Shown here piece after piece: positions 25,298 to 33,815 of a stretch of 64,000 bases of DNA. This DNA comes from Mycolicibacterium frederiksbergense (GTDB lineage: Bacteria; Actinomycetota; Actinomycetes; Mycobacteriales; Mycobacteriaceae), in contig NZ_CP038799.1 of NCBI RefSeq assembly GCF_012223425.1, positions 3,208,249 to 3,272,248 on the forward strand, written 5' to 3'. Position 1 is the first letter of the stretch; every line of letters begins with the position of its first letter. The notes beneath the pieces are model-generated. The model saw nothing but the letters and a program-made list of their open reading frames with translations, made no database searches and had not been told where the DNA came from. The position numbers and the translations under genes are program-made.

Positions 25298-26506
25298 ATG
25301 TCCAATCCGCGGTGGTTGTACCGCGTCGGAGCCGTGACGTTCACGGCGGCGGCGCTGGCGGCATGTTCGTCGGGCACCGAAAGCTCCGACAGCACAGGAA
25401 CTTCCGAGACCTCGGGTACCGCCTCGGCGGTGCCGAGTGCGCCGATCGCCGAGCCGCTGGTGACCACCTACGACGGCGGACTGTATGTCCTCGACGGCGA
25501 GACCCTCGAGGTCAAGCAGGACATACCGCTCGATGGATTCCTGCGGATCAATCCCGCCGGTGATCACGGCCACCTCCTGGTCACCACCACCGATGGCTGG
25601 CGCATTCTGGACGCCGCCGGTGGCACGCTGACCGACGACACGTTCCCGGGCGCGGAGGCGGGCCACGTCACCCCGCACGGCGAGAACACCGTGCTGTTCG
25701 CCGACGGCACCGGCGAGATCACCGCCTTCGATCCGCACGCGCTGGAGGCCGGCGGCATGCCCGAGACCCGGAACTGGAAGACCCCCGAACCGCATCACGG
25801 CGTTGCGGTGATCCTTACCGACGGCACACTTGTCCACTCGCTCGGCAACCCGGACACCCGGGTCGGGGCCGTGGCGCTCGAAGGCGACCGCGAGATCGCC
25901 CGCAACGAGGAATGCCCGGGCGTGCACGGCGAGACGGTGGCCGCCGACGAGGTCGTCGTCATCGGCTGCGAGAACGGTGTCCTCACCTATGCGAACGGTG
26001 AATTCACCAAGATCGCCAGCCCGACCCCGTACGGCCGGATCGGCAACACCCGTGGCCATGAGGACTCGCCCGTGGTGCTGGGTGACATGAAGGTCGACGC
26101 CGATGCCGAGATGGAGCGGCCCAACCAGTTCTCGCTCATCGACACCACCACCGACCAGCTGAAGGTGGTCCCGCTCCCCGAGGGGGTGAGCTACTGGTTC
26201 CGTTCGCTGGGGCGTGGGCCGCAGGCCGAGGCCCTCATCCTGGGGACCGACGGCAGGCTGCACGTCTTCGATCCGGTGACCGGCGACCTGGTCACGTCGA
26301 TCGAGGTGACCGGGCCGTGGACCGAACCCGACGACTGGCAGCAGCCGGCCCCGGCGGTGTTCACCCGTGAGGACGCGGTCTATGTGAGTGACCCGGCGAC
26401 CAAGCAGATCCACCTGGTGGATCTGGCTGCCGGCACGGTGACCGAATCGGTGACGCTGGAGCAGACCCCCAATGAGCTGAGTGGCGCGGTCGGCCACGAT
26501 CACTGA
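25298..26506 (+). CDS. aztD: Zinc metallochaperone AztD
   Basis: A 402-aa exported lipoprotein (lipobox LAAC) with a Ser/Thr-rich linker and a beta-propeller-like domain. Many His are placed as in AztD proteins: GDHGHLL, GHVTPHGEN, EPHHGV, CPGVHGE, RGHEDS, and a C-terminal GHDH. AztD holds zinc in the periplasm and hands it to AztC. AAGGAG lies 7 nt upstream of ATG 25298, 39 bp after aztC. A strong hairpin terminator follows at 26517-26549. Confidence 0.88.
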   Translation: MSNPRWLYRVGAVTFTAAALAACSSGTESSDSTGTSETSGTASAVPSAPIAEPLVTTYDGGLYVLDGETLEVKQDIPLDGFLRINPAGDHGHLLVTTTDGWRILDAAGGTLTDDTFPGAEAGHVTPHGENTVLFADGTGEITAFDPHALEAGGMPETRNWKTPEPHHGVAVILTDGTLVHSLGNPDTRVGAVALEGDREIARNEECPGVHGETVAADEVVVIGCENGVLTYANGEFTKIASPTPYGRIGNTRGHEDSPVVLGDMKVDADAEMERPNQFSLIDTTTDQLKVVPLPEGVSYWFRSLGRGPQAEALILGTDGRLHVFDPVTGDLVTSIEVTGPWTEPDDWQQPAPAVFTREDAVYVSDPATKQIHLVDLAAGTVTESVTLEQTPNELSGAVGHDH

Positions 26507-26516
26507 GACTGCTCGG

Positions 26517-26549
26517 GAACCGGCCGGAGGCAGCGCCTTCGGCCGGTTC
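26517..26549. terminator. Bidirectional hairpin terminator between aztD and the COG0523 gene
   Basis: GAACCGGCCG and CGGCCGGTTC form a perfect 10-bp stem around a 13-nt loop. It lies in the 48 bp between two convergent genes. The T-tract is poor, as is common in mycobacterial terminators. Confidence 0.72.
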
Positions 26550-26554
26550 TCCTG

Positions 26555-27697
26555 TCAGTGTGAATGTTGTTGGGTCACACCCCAGGCGGGGAGCGGGTCG
26601 GCGTAGGTCAGCCAGGCCCGTTCCCCTTCGGCGACTTCGTCGTCGGTCAGGATCGCCTCGTCCAAGAGGCGGTGAACCTTGTCGCGGTCCAGTTTCACGC
26701 CGATGAAGACGATCTCCTGGCCGGGGGTGATCTCGGTATTCGACCAGTACTGGGCCGGTTCGATCACCAGGTTCGGCCCGGCCTGTGACCAGATGGCGGC
26801 GATCGTGGGGCGGCTGGCGATCCAGCAGAACCCCTTACTGCGCAGCACTCTGGTGGTCTGGGCGAGTGCGTCGGCGAGACGCTGGGGGTGGAAAGGCCGG
26901 TCGGACCGGAAGGTCATCGAGCTGATGCCGTACTCCTCGGTCTCCGGTGTGTGACCGTCGGCAATCTCCTCGTCCCAGCCCGGCGATTGCGCCGCGGCGA
27001 TCGGATCGAACAGTCCGGTGCCCAGTACCTCACCGATCTCGACGACACCGTGATCGGTCCTGATGAGCTTCGCGGTGGGGTTGAGCCGGCGCAACAGGGT
27101 TTCGACCGTGCCGAGTTGGGACGGGCTCACCAGGTCGGTCTTGTTGAGCAGCAACACATCCGCGAACTCGACCTGATCGGTGAGCAGATCGGCGATGCTG
27201 CGAGCGTCACCCTCACCCGCGGAAAGGTCCCGGTCGGCAAGGGATTCGCCTCTGGCGATCTCGGCCAGGAAGGTCGAGGCGTCCACCACCGTGACCATGG
27301 TGTCCAATGTGGCGAGCTGTCCCAGCTGGAAGCCGTCCTCGAACTCCCACTCGAAGGTGGCCGCCACCGGCATCGGCTCGGAGATCCCGGTCGACTCGAT
27401 GACCAGCTGGTCGAACCGGTTCTGCCGGGCCAGCGTGCCGACCGCCTCCACCAGGTCCTCACGCAGGGTGCAGCAGATGCAGCCGTTGGTGAGTTCGACG
27501 AGCTTCTCGTCGGTGCGTTCGAGGTGTCCCTGTCCGGCGATCAGGGCGGCGTCGATGTTGATCTCGCTCATATCGTTGACGATGACCGCCACGCGGCGGC
27601 CCTCGCGGTTGGTGAGAATGTGGTTCAGCAGCGTGGTCTTGCCCGCTCCGAGAAAGCCGGACAGCACGGTGACGGGAAGTAGGGCGGGGGCTGTCAT
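26555..27697 (-). CDS. COG0523/CobW-type GTPase, probable zinc chaperone (ZigA/YciC group)
   Basis: A 380-aa GTPase with an intact Walker A (GFLGAGKTT, residues 14-22) and the metal motif Cys73-Ile-Cys75-Cys76. Base-recognition NKTD and the C-terminal domain DRPFHPQRLADAL follow, and the tail ends QQHSH. Zur-regulated members of this family load zinc into proteins during starvation. AAGGAG precedes ATG 27697. It diverges from the znu operon across two Zur-like sites. In contrast to mrf, its P-loop is complete. Confidence 0.9.
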   Translation of the reverse strand: MTAPALLPVTVLSGFLGAGKTTLLNHILTNREGRRVAVIVNDMSEINIDAALIAGQGHLERTDEKLVELTNGCICCTLREDLVEAVGTLARQNRFDQLVIESTGISEPMPVAATFEWEFEDGFQLGQLATLDTMVTVVDASTFLAEIARGESLADRDLSAGEGDARSIADLLTDQVEFADVLLLNKTDLVSPSQLGTVETLLRRLNPTAKLIRTDHGVVEIGEVLGTGLFDPIAAAQSPGWDEEIADGHTPETEEYGISSMTFRSDRPFHPQRLADALAQTTRVLRSKGFCWIASRPTIAAIWSQAGPNLVIEPAQYWSNTEITPGQEIVFIGVKLDRDKVHRLLDEAILTDDEVAEGERAWLTYADPLPAWGVTQQHSH

Positions 27698-27705
27698 GAT
27701 GCTCC

Positions 27706-27730
27706 TTATTGAAAATGATTATCAATAAAG
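27706..27730. promoter_or_regulatory. Probable Zur operator 1 in the COG0523/znuA divergent region
   Basis: TTATTGAAAATGATTATC followed by AATAAAG is a near-perfect palindrome (TTATTGA...TCAATAA) and the reference copy for the other sites in the window. It overlaps the ribosome binding site of the COG0523 gene, so repressor would block that promoter. Confidence 0.72.
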
Positions 27731-27751
27731 CATCCTCCGATGCGGCGTTAA

Positions 27752-27776
27752 TTAATGCAAACGGTTATCGTTATCG
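27752..27776. promoter_or_regulatory. Probable Zur operator 2 in the COG0523/znuA divergent region
   Basis: TTAATGCAAACGGTTATC followed by GTTATCG aligns with operator 1 at TTA-TG-AAA-G-TTATC--TA--G. It lies 14 bp upstream of the proposed znuA start GTG 27791. This is a reason to reject the in-frame ATG 27755, which falls inside the operator. Confidence 0.55.
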
Positions 27777-27790
27777 GCGTGATCACATCT

Positions 27791-28771
27791 GTGTCGTCCC
27801 GCGCGCTGGCCGCGGGCCTGCTCCTGGCCGTTCCGTTCGCTCTCAGCGCCTGCGGGACGAGCGATGACACGGCTCCGGCGTCGACCGCGGCCCAGGCCGG
27901 GGACTGCCCGACCGAGCCCGTCGAGGTCGTGGTCAGCGTCGACCAATGGGGCAAGATCGTGTCGGCACTCGCCGGGGCGTGCGCCGACGTGACCACGGTG
28001 CTGTCCGGCTCCTCGGTCGACCCGCACGATTTCGAACCGACTCCCTCGGATGCGGCGGCCTTCGAGGGTGCCCAGTTGGTCGTGATCAACGGCGGCCACT
28101 ATGACGAATGGGCCGCCAAGCTCGCCGAGAGCACCGCCCCGGACGCGCCGGTCGTGGATGCGATGGCAATCCTCACCGGGGATCACGAGGGTCACGATCA
28201 CGAGGGGCATGAGGAGCCCGGCCATGAAGGGCACGGCGATGGCGCCAACCCGCACGCCTGGTACAGCCCGGTCGCGGTCACCGATGTGGCCGAGGCCGTC
28301 ACCGCGAAACTGACCGAACTCGCCCCGGCCGCAGGCGAATACTTCAGCGCCCGCAACACCGAGTTCACTGCGGCGATGCAGCCCTACCGTGATCTCATCG
28401 CCGAGATCAAGGCCGGCGCAACCGGCAAGAGCTACGCCGCCACCGAGAGCCTGTTCGACGATATGGCCGCCGAACTCGGGCTGGCCAACCGCACCCCGCC
28501 GGGCTACCAGGTGGCTTCGTCGAACGAGTCCGATCCCTCGCCGGCCGACCTCGACGCATTCCTGCGGCTGCTGTCGGATCGCGGCGTCGACGTGCTGATC
28601 TACAACACCCAGACCGAGGGCTCGGTGCCCCAACAGCTGCGCGCCGCCGCCGAGTCCGCCGGGGTTCCGGTGGTCGATGTCACCGAAACTCCTGCGCCGG
28701 GCGCGCCGACGTTCGAGGCTTGGCAGGTGGACCAACTCACCGCCCTTGCCGAGGCTCTCGGTGTCCGATAA
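27791..28771 (+). CDS. znuA: Zinc ABC transporter substrate-binding lipoprotein (ZnuA type)
   Basis: A 326-aa cluster A-I binding protein. With GTG 27791 the leader is a compact lipoprotein signal (SSRALAAGLLLAVPFALSAC). Ligand regions are VDPHDFEPTP, the His/Asp/Glu-rich loop GDHEGHDHEGHEEPGHEGHG, NPHAWYSP and late acidic residues. The His-rich loop, about 9 His, is typical of high-affinity ZnuA and absent from AztC in this window, so two kinds of importer coexist. It overlaps znuC by 11 bp. Confidence 0.9.
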   Translation: MSSRALAAGLLLAVPFALSACGTSDDTAPASTAAQAGDCPTEPVEVVVSVDQWGKIVSALAGACADVTTVLSGSSVDPHDFEPTPSDAAAFEGAQLVVINGGHYDEWAAKLAESTAPDAPVVDAMAILTGDHEGHDHEGHEEPGHEGHGDGANPHAWYSPVAVTDVAEAVTAKLTELAPAAGEYFSARNTEFTAAMQPYRDLIAEIKAGATGKSYAATESLFDDMAAELGLANRTPPGYQVASSNESDPSPADLDAFLRLLSDRGVDVLIYNTQTEGSVPQQLRAAAESAGVPVVDVTETPAPGAPTFEAWQVDQLTALAEALGVR

Positions 28772-29525
28772 CGCGCTTGTCTTCGACGATGTCAGCGTCG
28801 TCCGCGGCGGCCGGCTGATCTGGTCGGAAGGCACCTTCGCGATCCCCGCCGGCGGCATCGTGGCGGTGATCGGATCGAACGGCTCGGGCAAGTCGACGCT
28901 GCTGCAGGTGGTCCTCGGCCTGCTGCCGGTGGCATCGGGCACGGTGCAGGTGCTCGGCGGGCGGCCCGGGGCGAACAACGATGCCATCGGGTACGTGCCG
29001 CAGGATTATGTGGCCGGTGCCGGCGAGGCGATCCGGGCGCGTGACGCCGTGATGCTCGGGCTCACCGGCCGCCGGTGGGGGGTGCACCGTGCCACCGCGG
29101 CCGACCGGGCCCGCGTCGACGAGGCGTTGCGGGCCGTCGAGGCCGACGAGTTCGCCGACCGGCGGGTGTCCGAGCTGTCCGGCGGCCAGCGCCAACGCAT
29201 CGCCCTGGCCAATGCCCTGGTGTCCCGTCCGCGGCTGCTCATCCTCGACGAGCCGCTCGCCGCGCTCGACCTGCGTAACCAGCACGAGATCGTCGCGCTG
29301 CTGTCCCGGCTGAAGTCCGAATACGACGTGACCATTCTCGTTGTCGCCCATGATCTGAATCCGCTGCTGTCGGTGCTGGACAGTGCGGTGTACCTGCTCG
29401 ACGGGCACGCCCATCACGCCGCCATCGATGAGGTCGTCGACGCCGATCTGCTGACCCACCTCTACGGCACCACAATCCAGGTCGCCAATACCCTGCAGGG
29501 CCAGCTGTACATGAGGAGCGGGTAG
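28761..29525 (+). CDS. znuC: Zinc ABC transporter ATP-binding protein (ZnuC type)
   Basis: A 254-aa ABC ATPase: Walker A GSNGSGKST, Q-loop YVPQDYV, signature LSGGQRQR, Walker B LLILDEPLAALD, H-loop VAHD. GTG 28761 lies 11 bp inside the end of znuA. The permease gene begins immediately after its stop. It is distinct in sequence from aztA. Confidence 0.92.
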   Translation: MSDNALVFDDVSVVRGGRLIWSEGTFAIPAGGIVAVIGSNGSGKSTLLQVVLGLLPVASGTVQVLGGRPGANNDAIGYVPQDYVAGAGEAIRARDAVMLGLTGRRWGVHRATAADRARVDEALRAVEADEFADRRVSELSGGQRQRIALANALVSRPRLLILDEPLAALDLRNQHEIVALLSRLKSEYDVTILVVAHDLNPLLSVLDSAVYLLDGHAHHAAIDEVVDADLLTHLYGTTIQVANTLQGQLYMRSG

Positions 29526-30386
29526 ATGCCGGGCGGCACCGCGCAGGTCTATCTCGCGCTCGGCTATCAGGAGAACTGGTGGCAGATCCTGACCTCGGCG
29601 TTCATGCGCAACGCCTTGATCGGTGGGACTCTGGTCGCCCTGGCTGCCGGGCTGATCGGCTATTTCATCATCGTGCGCAACACCGCGTTCGCGGCACACG
29701 CACTGGCCCACATCGGCCTGCCGGGGGCAACCGGTGCTGCGTTGCTCGGCCTTCCGGTGGTGCTCGGACTGGGCGTGTTTTGTATCGGCGGAGCGCTGGT
29801 GATCGGGGCGATGGGCAAGCGCGCCGGTGACCGCGAGGTCACCACCGGCACGGTGTTGGCGCTGGCGACCGGGTTCGGGCTGTTCTTCAACTCGCTGGCC
29901 AGCAAGAACTCGTCCACGCTGACCAACGTGCTGTTCGGCAATCTGCTGGCGATCACCCATCAGCAGCTGCTGACATTCGCCGCTCTGCTGTTGGTGATCG
30001 CCGCGACCGTCGCAATCGTCTACCGCCCCTTGCTGTTCGCCTCGGTCAACGCTCAGGTTGCCGAGGCCAAGGGCGTGCCGGTACGAGCCCTGTCGGTCGT
30101 CTTCATGGCACTGCTCGGACTGTCCGTGACGATGGCCGTGCAGGCCGTCGGTACCCTGCTGCTGTTCGCTCTCGTCGTCACGCCGGCCGCGACCGCGATC
30201 ATGCTGACCGCGCGACCGTTGGCCGCGATGGCGATCTCGACGGTGATCAGCCTGCTCTCGGTGTGGGCGGGCCTGGCGGTGTCGGCAGTTTTCAACATGC
30301 CGCCGAGCTTCGTCATCGTCACCATTGCGTGCGTTATCTGGCTCGCGGTGTGGTCGGGTAACCGGATCGGTGCCGTCGTCCGCTAG
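29526..30386 (+). CDS. znuB: Zinc ABC transporter permease (ZnuB type)
   Basis: A 286-aa ABC-3 family permease with about 8-9 helices and the conserved AFAAHALAHIGLPGATGAAL and VGTLLLFALVVTPAATA. ATG 29526 directly abuts the znuC stop. Unlike the aztB product it has no C-terminal propeller domain and ends soon after the last helix. Confidence 0.92.
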   Translation: MPGGTAQVYLALGYQENWWQILTSAFMRNALIGGTLVALAAGLIGYFIIVRNTAFAAHALAHIGLPGATGAALLGLPVVLGLGVFCIGGALVIGAMGKRAGDREVTTGTVLALATGFGLFFNSLASKNSSTLTNVLFGNLLAITHQQLLTFAALLLVIAATVAIVYRPLLFASVNAQVAEAKGVPVRALSVVFMALLGLSVTMAVQAVGTLLLFALVVTPAATAIMLTARPLAAMAISTVISLLSVWAGLAVSAVFNMPPSFVIVTIACVIWLAVWSGNRIGAVVR

Positions 30387-30397
30387 CCTCAACAGGC

Positions 30398-31498
30398 ATG
30401 TCCAGAAGTCCGGCGCCGCGCAGGCGCGCGACGCTGGCATCGTTGGCTGCCGAACTCAACGTGTCGCGCACCACCATCTCCAATGCCTACAACCGGCCGG
30501 ATCAGTTGTCGGCCGATCTGCGCGAGCGGGTGCTCGCCGCGGCAAAGGATTTGGGTTACCCGGGCCCGGACCCGGTGGCGCGTTCGCTGCGCACCCGCAA
30601 GGCCGGTGCGGTGGGCCTGATGATCACCGAGCCGCTGAACTATGCGTTCAGCGATCCGGCAGCCCTGGATTTTGTTGCCGGACTTGCCGAATCGTGTGAG
30701 GAGGCCGGGCAGGGTCTGCTGCTGGTCGCGGCCGGCCCCAACCGCAGCGTCGACGACGGATCGGCGGCCGTGCTCTCGGCGGGTGTCGACGGATTCGTGG
30801 TCTACTCGGCCTCCGATGACGACCCCTACCTGCCGGTTCTGCTGCAACGCCAGCTGCCGATGGTGGTCGTCGATCAACCCGGGGATGTCCCCGGTGCGTC
30901 GCGGGTCTGCATCGATGATCGTGCGGCGATGCGCGAGCTGGCTGAACATGTTGTGGGACTTGGCCATCGTGAGATCGGCCTGTTGACGATGCGGTTGGGG
31001 CGGGAATGGCCGCATCCGAGCACCAAACCCATGGTCGCTGACCCGCAGCGGCTCGACTCGCCGCATTTCCATGTCCAACGTGAGCGGGTGCACGGGGTGT
31101 ACGACGCGATGAGTGCGGCCGGACTCGATCCGGCATCGGTGACCGTGGTCGAGAGCTATGAACATCTGCCGCAGTCCGGTGGTGCGGCAGCGGAGGTGGC
31201 ACTGGCCGCCAATCCGCGCATCACCGCGCTCATGTGCACCGCCGACGTGCTGGCGGTCTCGGCCATGGACTACCTACGGGCGCACGGCATCTTCGTGCCG
31301 GGGCAGCTCACGGTGACCGGTTTCGACGGCGTTCCCGAGGCGCTGGCGCGTGGTTTGACGACGGTCATCCAGCCGAGCATGGAGAAGGGCCGGCGCGCGG
31401 GCGATCTGCTGCACAACCCGCCGCGCTCGGGTCTGCCGGTCATCGAGGTGCTGCCCACCGAGATAGTACGGGGGCGGACCTCCGGTCCACCGGCCTAG
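30398..31498 (+). CDS. LacI-family transcriptional regulator (Rv3575c-like)
   Basis: A 366-aa repressor. The N-terminal helix-turn-helix is ATLASLAAELNVSRTTISNA and the hinge is near residue 55. The rest is a periplasmic-binding-protein-like sensor fold (GLMITEPLNYAFSDP; TALMCTADVLAVSAMDYLRA; VTGFDGVPEA). Effector and targets are unknown. It follows znuB after 11 bp but belongs to the conserved backbone (Rv3575c), so co-regulation by zinc is not implied. Its TAG stop shares CTAG with the convergent methyltransferase. Confidence 0.9.
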   Translation: MSRSPAPRRRATLASLAAELNVSRTTISNAYNRPDQLSADLRERVLAAAKDLGYPGPDPVARSLRTRKAGAVGLMITEPLNYAFSDPAALDFVAGLAESCEEAGQGLLLVAAGPNRSVDDGSAAVLSAGVDGFVVYSASDDDPYLPVLLQRQLPMVVVDQPGDVPGASRVCIDDRAAMRELAEHVVGLGHREIGLLTMRLGREWPHPSTKPMVADPQRLDSPHFHVQRERVHGVYDAMSAAGLDPASVTVVESYEHLPQSGGAAAEVALAANPRITALMCTADVLAVSAMDYLRAHGIFVPGQLTVTGFDGVPEALARGLTTVIQPSMEKGRRAGDLLHNPPRSGLPVIEVLPTEIVRGRTSGPPA

Positions 31499-32121
31499 CG
31501 TGTGCGCCGGGCCAGCACCACGTCATCGTGGGTGTGCTGCCCGTCCGGTCCGGCCGGCACGTCCCGCAGGCGTCCGCGGTCGACGGTGACATCCCAGTCC
31601 GCGCCGAGCAGGGCGACCACATCGTCGTGCAACAGATAGACGGCCGGATCGAATCCGTGCGATTTGGCCAGCTCGACGTCGATATCGGCATGGTGGACCA
31701 CCAGCAGGAGACCGCCCGGCGCGACGGCGGCCAGCAGGGCCCGTTCGGCGTCCCGCCCGGGGGAGTGCAGCAGCGCGGGGTAGTGCGCGGTGACGAGGTC
31801 GAAACCGCCTTCGGGCACGTCCAGGTCCTCCAGTCGGGACCGGATCCAGGTCACCGTGACACCCGCCTGATCCGCGGCCGCGGCGGCCCGGTCCAGGGCC
31901 ACCTGGGAGACGTCGAGGGCAGTGACATCCCAGCCCTGGCCGGCCAGCCACACCGCGTCGGCGCCCATGCCACAACCGATATCGAGTGCCGAACCCGTTG
32001 GGCGTCCGGCGATCTCGGTGATCACGACGGGGTTGGGGCGCAGTTCCGGTAGCTGATCCAGGAAGGAGTTGTAGCGCTCGTCCCACTCGTCGAACAGGGC
32101 GTGTGTCGGCATCTCGGTCAT
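31495..32121 (-). CDS. SAM-dependent methyltransferase
   Basis: A 208-aa class I methyltransferase. Motif I is ALDIGCGMGADAVWLA, the acidic residue of motif II is in DVTALDVSQVAL, and FDLVTAHYPALLH follows motif III. ATG 32121 is taken as the start; ATG 32112 is equally possible. The substrate is unknown. Confidence 0.85.
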   Translation of the reverse strand: MTEMPTHALFDEWDERYNSFLDQLPELRPNPVVITEIAGRPTGSALDIGCGMGADAVWLAGQGWDVTALDVSQVALDRAAAAADQAGVTVTWIRSRLEDLDVPEGGFDLVTAHYPALLHSPGRDAERALLAAVAPGGLLLVVHHADIDVELAKSHGFDPAVYLLHDDVVALLGADWDVTVDRGRLRDVPAGPDGQHTHDDVVLARRTR

Positions 32122-32157
32122 GGGTCCAGGATGCGCGGCCGGCGGGCCGATCGGCAA

Positions 32158-32949
32158 TCAGTCTTGCTGATCTGGCAATCGGGCATCGGCCAGGTACTGC
32201 AGCACCGCCGCCACATCGGCGGGGGTGTCGACCCGGTAGCCGGCCAGGGTGTCACCGGGCCCGATCTTGATGCCGACATCGCCGTCGCGCATCCGCCGGA
32301 ACGCCTTCTCGTCGGTGACGTCATCGCCGAGGAAGACCACTGCCGTTGCCGCACAACGGTTCCGCAGGATCTCGATGGCCTCGCCCTTGTCGGTCACGAT
32401 CACCGCGAACTCCAGCACCGCCTTCCCCGCGGTGGTGTGGGCGTCCCAGGATTCGGCGGCCGCGGTGGCCAGGGCGAGTGCGGCCGCACCGTCGGAGTCC
32501 GACGCGTTGCGCACATGCAGCGCCACGCTGGCGGGTTTGGTCTCGACGGTCACCCCGGGACGGCCGGCGGCAATGGCGTTGAGCTCATCGATGATTCGGG
32601 CCAGCAGTGCGGTGTCGATCTCGTGGGCGAATCCGGACACATTCCCCGAGTCGCTTCGCTCCGGCCCGCCGGTCTCGAATTCGGCGCCGTGGCTACCTAC
32701 CGCCTGCACCGCAGCCGACATCCCGGACAGCTCGCGCAGCACGCCCAGCGCCCGCCCGGAGATCAGGGCCGCGGCGGTATCGGGCAGGGCGGCCAGTGCT
32801 TCGAGCGCGGCGGCGGCCGCCGGCAGCGGCCGGGCATCGGCGGGGTTGTTCACGATCGGCGCGAGGGTGCCGTCGAAATCGGAGGTGACCAGCAGGCGCG
32901 GGGTGGCCGCAGCGGCGGTGAGGGCGCACTGCAGATCGGGGTCAAGCAC
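32158..32949 (-). CDS. otsB: Trehalose-6-phosphate phosphatase OtsB
   Basis: A 263-aa HAD-superfamily phosphatase that makes trehalose. HAD motif 1 is SDFDGTLAP (Asp24 and Asp26) and motif 4 is FLGDDVTDEKAF; SGR and GSHGAEFE are typical of OtsB. The hexapeptide ERSDSG at residues 97-102 is encoded by a copy of a dispersed repeat also found in fadE34. GTG 32949 starts 3 bp after the kstR stop, so both are probably co-transcribed under KstR control. Confidence 0.9.
   Translation of the reverse strand: MLDPDLQCALTAAAATPRLLVTSDFDGTLAPIVNNPADARPLPAAAAALEALAALPDTAAALISGRALGVLRELSGMSAAVQAVGSHGAEFETGGPERSDSGNVSGFAHEIDTALLARIIDELNAIAAGRPGVTVETKPASVALHVRNASDSDGAAALALATAAAESWDAHTTAGKAVLEFAVIVTDKGEAIEILRNRCAATAVVFLGDDVTDEKAFRRMRDGDVGIKIGPGDTLAGYRVDTPADVAAVLQYLADARLPDQQD
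32644..32668 (-). repeat. Dispersed repeat copy inside otsB
   Basis: On the minus strand it contains GGAGCGAAGCGACTCGGGG and encodes Glu-Arg-Ser-Asp-Ser-Gly. The copy in fadE34 (34277-34301) differs at about three positions over 28 nt. The tandem units after hsaB share the GAGCGAAGCGAC core. Confidence 0.6.
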
Positions 32950-32952
32950 CCC

Positions 32953-33615
32953 TCACACCTTAGGTTGTTCTCCGTCGCCGATGAGCAGCCGGACCGCCAG
33001 GTCGAGCCGCTTGGCCACGTCGGTGGCCGAGGCGCGCCGCGTCAGCCAGGCCAGCAGGTTGGACAGCCACACATCGGAGATGACGCGGGCGATGTGGTAC
33101 TGGTCCTCGGTGGGTTCGCCCTCGCTCATCGCGCGCGCGAACATGGAATCCATCAGCTTGCCGACATGATCGACCTCGCCGGCGGCCGACGCGTCGGCGA
33201 AGACGAACGCACGGGTCATGGCCTCGGTGAGCAGCGGGTTGCGCTGCATCGACCGGTTCAGCCTGCCCACCATGATGTTGAGCCGCTCGTACGGGGTGCC
33301 GCCGGTCAGGGTGGCGCGGTCGGTCTTGGCGTCGATGCGTTCGAACTCCCGGCCCAGTGCGGACACCAGCAAGTGCACCTTGGACGGGAAGTAGCGGTAC
33401 AGGGTCCCGACGGCGACATCGGCGCGTTCGGCGACGGCCCGCATCTGGACGGCCTCGTAGCCGCCCTTGGAGGCGATGGCCAGGGTGGCGTCCAGGATGC
33501 GCTTGCGGCGTTCGCGCTGCGCTTCGGAGCCGAGCTCGGATTCGGAGAGAACGGCCACAGCCATCACCTGACGGGGTGAGTCAGAACCCGATCCGGGTTG
33601 TGCAGGCGACGACAT
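32953..33615 (-). CDS. kstR: Cholesterol catabolism repressor KstR
   Basis: A 220-aa TetR-family repressor of the upper cholesterol regulon; 3-oxo-cholestenoyl-CoA type ligands induce it. The DNA-binding part (RRKRILDATLAIASKGGYEA; AERADVAVGTLYRYFPSK) and the C-terminal DQYHIARVISDVWLSNLLAW match the mycobacterial family closely. The start is uncertain: ATG 33615 has AAGGAG 11 nt upstream, and ATG 33564 gives the shorter form close to the M. tuberculosis annotation. It diverges from fadE34 across a KstR box, the expected autoregulatory arrangement. Confidence 0.95.
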   Translation of the reverse strand: MSSPAQPGSGSDSPRQVMAVAVLSESELGSEAQRERRKRILDATLAIASKGGYEAVQMRAVAERADVAVGTLYRYFPSKVHLLVSALGREFERIDAKTDRATLTGGTPYERLNIMVGRLNRSMQRNPLLTEAMTRAFVFADASAAGEVDHVGKLMDSMFARAMSEGEPTEDQYHIARVISDVWLSNLLAWLTRRASATDVAKRLDLAVRLLIGDGEQPKV

Positions 33616-33759
33616 GTGGCGGACAACTCCTTCGTGATGCGCTTAAGGGGAAAACGATACGCATGCCGACTGTTGATCGCTCACCTCCCCGCTCGGAGAT
33701 CACAACGGCGCGTCGCGGCCGTGGCCGTGGTCGACTTGACGTCCGCACGCTGGCACTAT

Positions 33760-33773
33760 TAGAACACGTTCTA
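33760..33773. promoter_or_regulatory. KstR box between kstR and fadE34
   Basis: TAGAACACGTTCTA fits the known KstR motif TNNAACNNGTTNNA exactly and is a perfect palindrome apart from the central CA/TG. It lies 42 bp upstream of the fadE34 start and within the 200-bp divergent region. Confidence 0.88.
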
Positions 33774-33815
33774 GTGGGAAGCGGAGTCTTCTCACCCAAT
33801 GGCTAGGAGTCGCCG

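Noticed and set aside
27755..27790. ATG 27755 as the znuA start
   Set aside because: It lies inside a Zur-like operator and puts 12 odd residues before an otherwise normal lipoprotein signal; GTG 27791 fits better.
28737..30440. 567-aa open frame on the minus strand across znuC-znuB
   Set aside because: It is rich in Gln/His/Arg/Gly, as antisense frames of GC-rich genes are, with no domain, and covers two clear ABC transporter genes.
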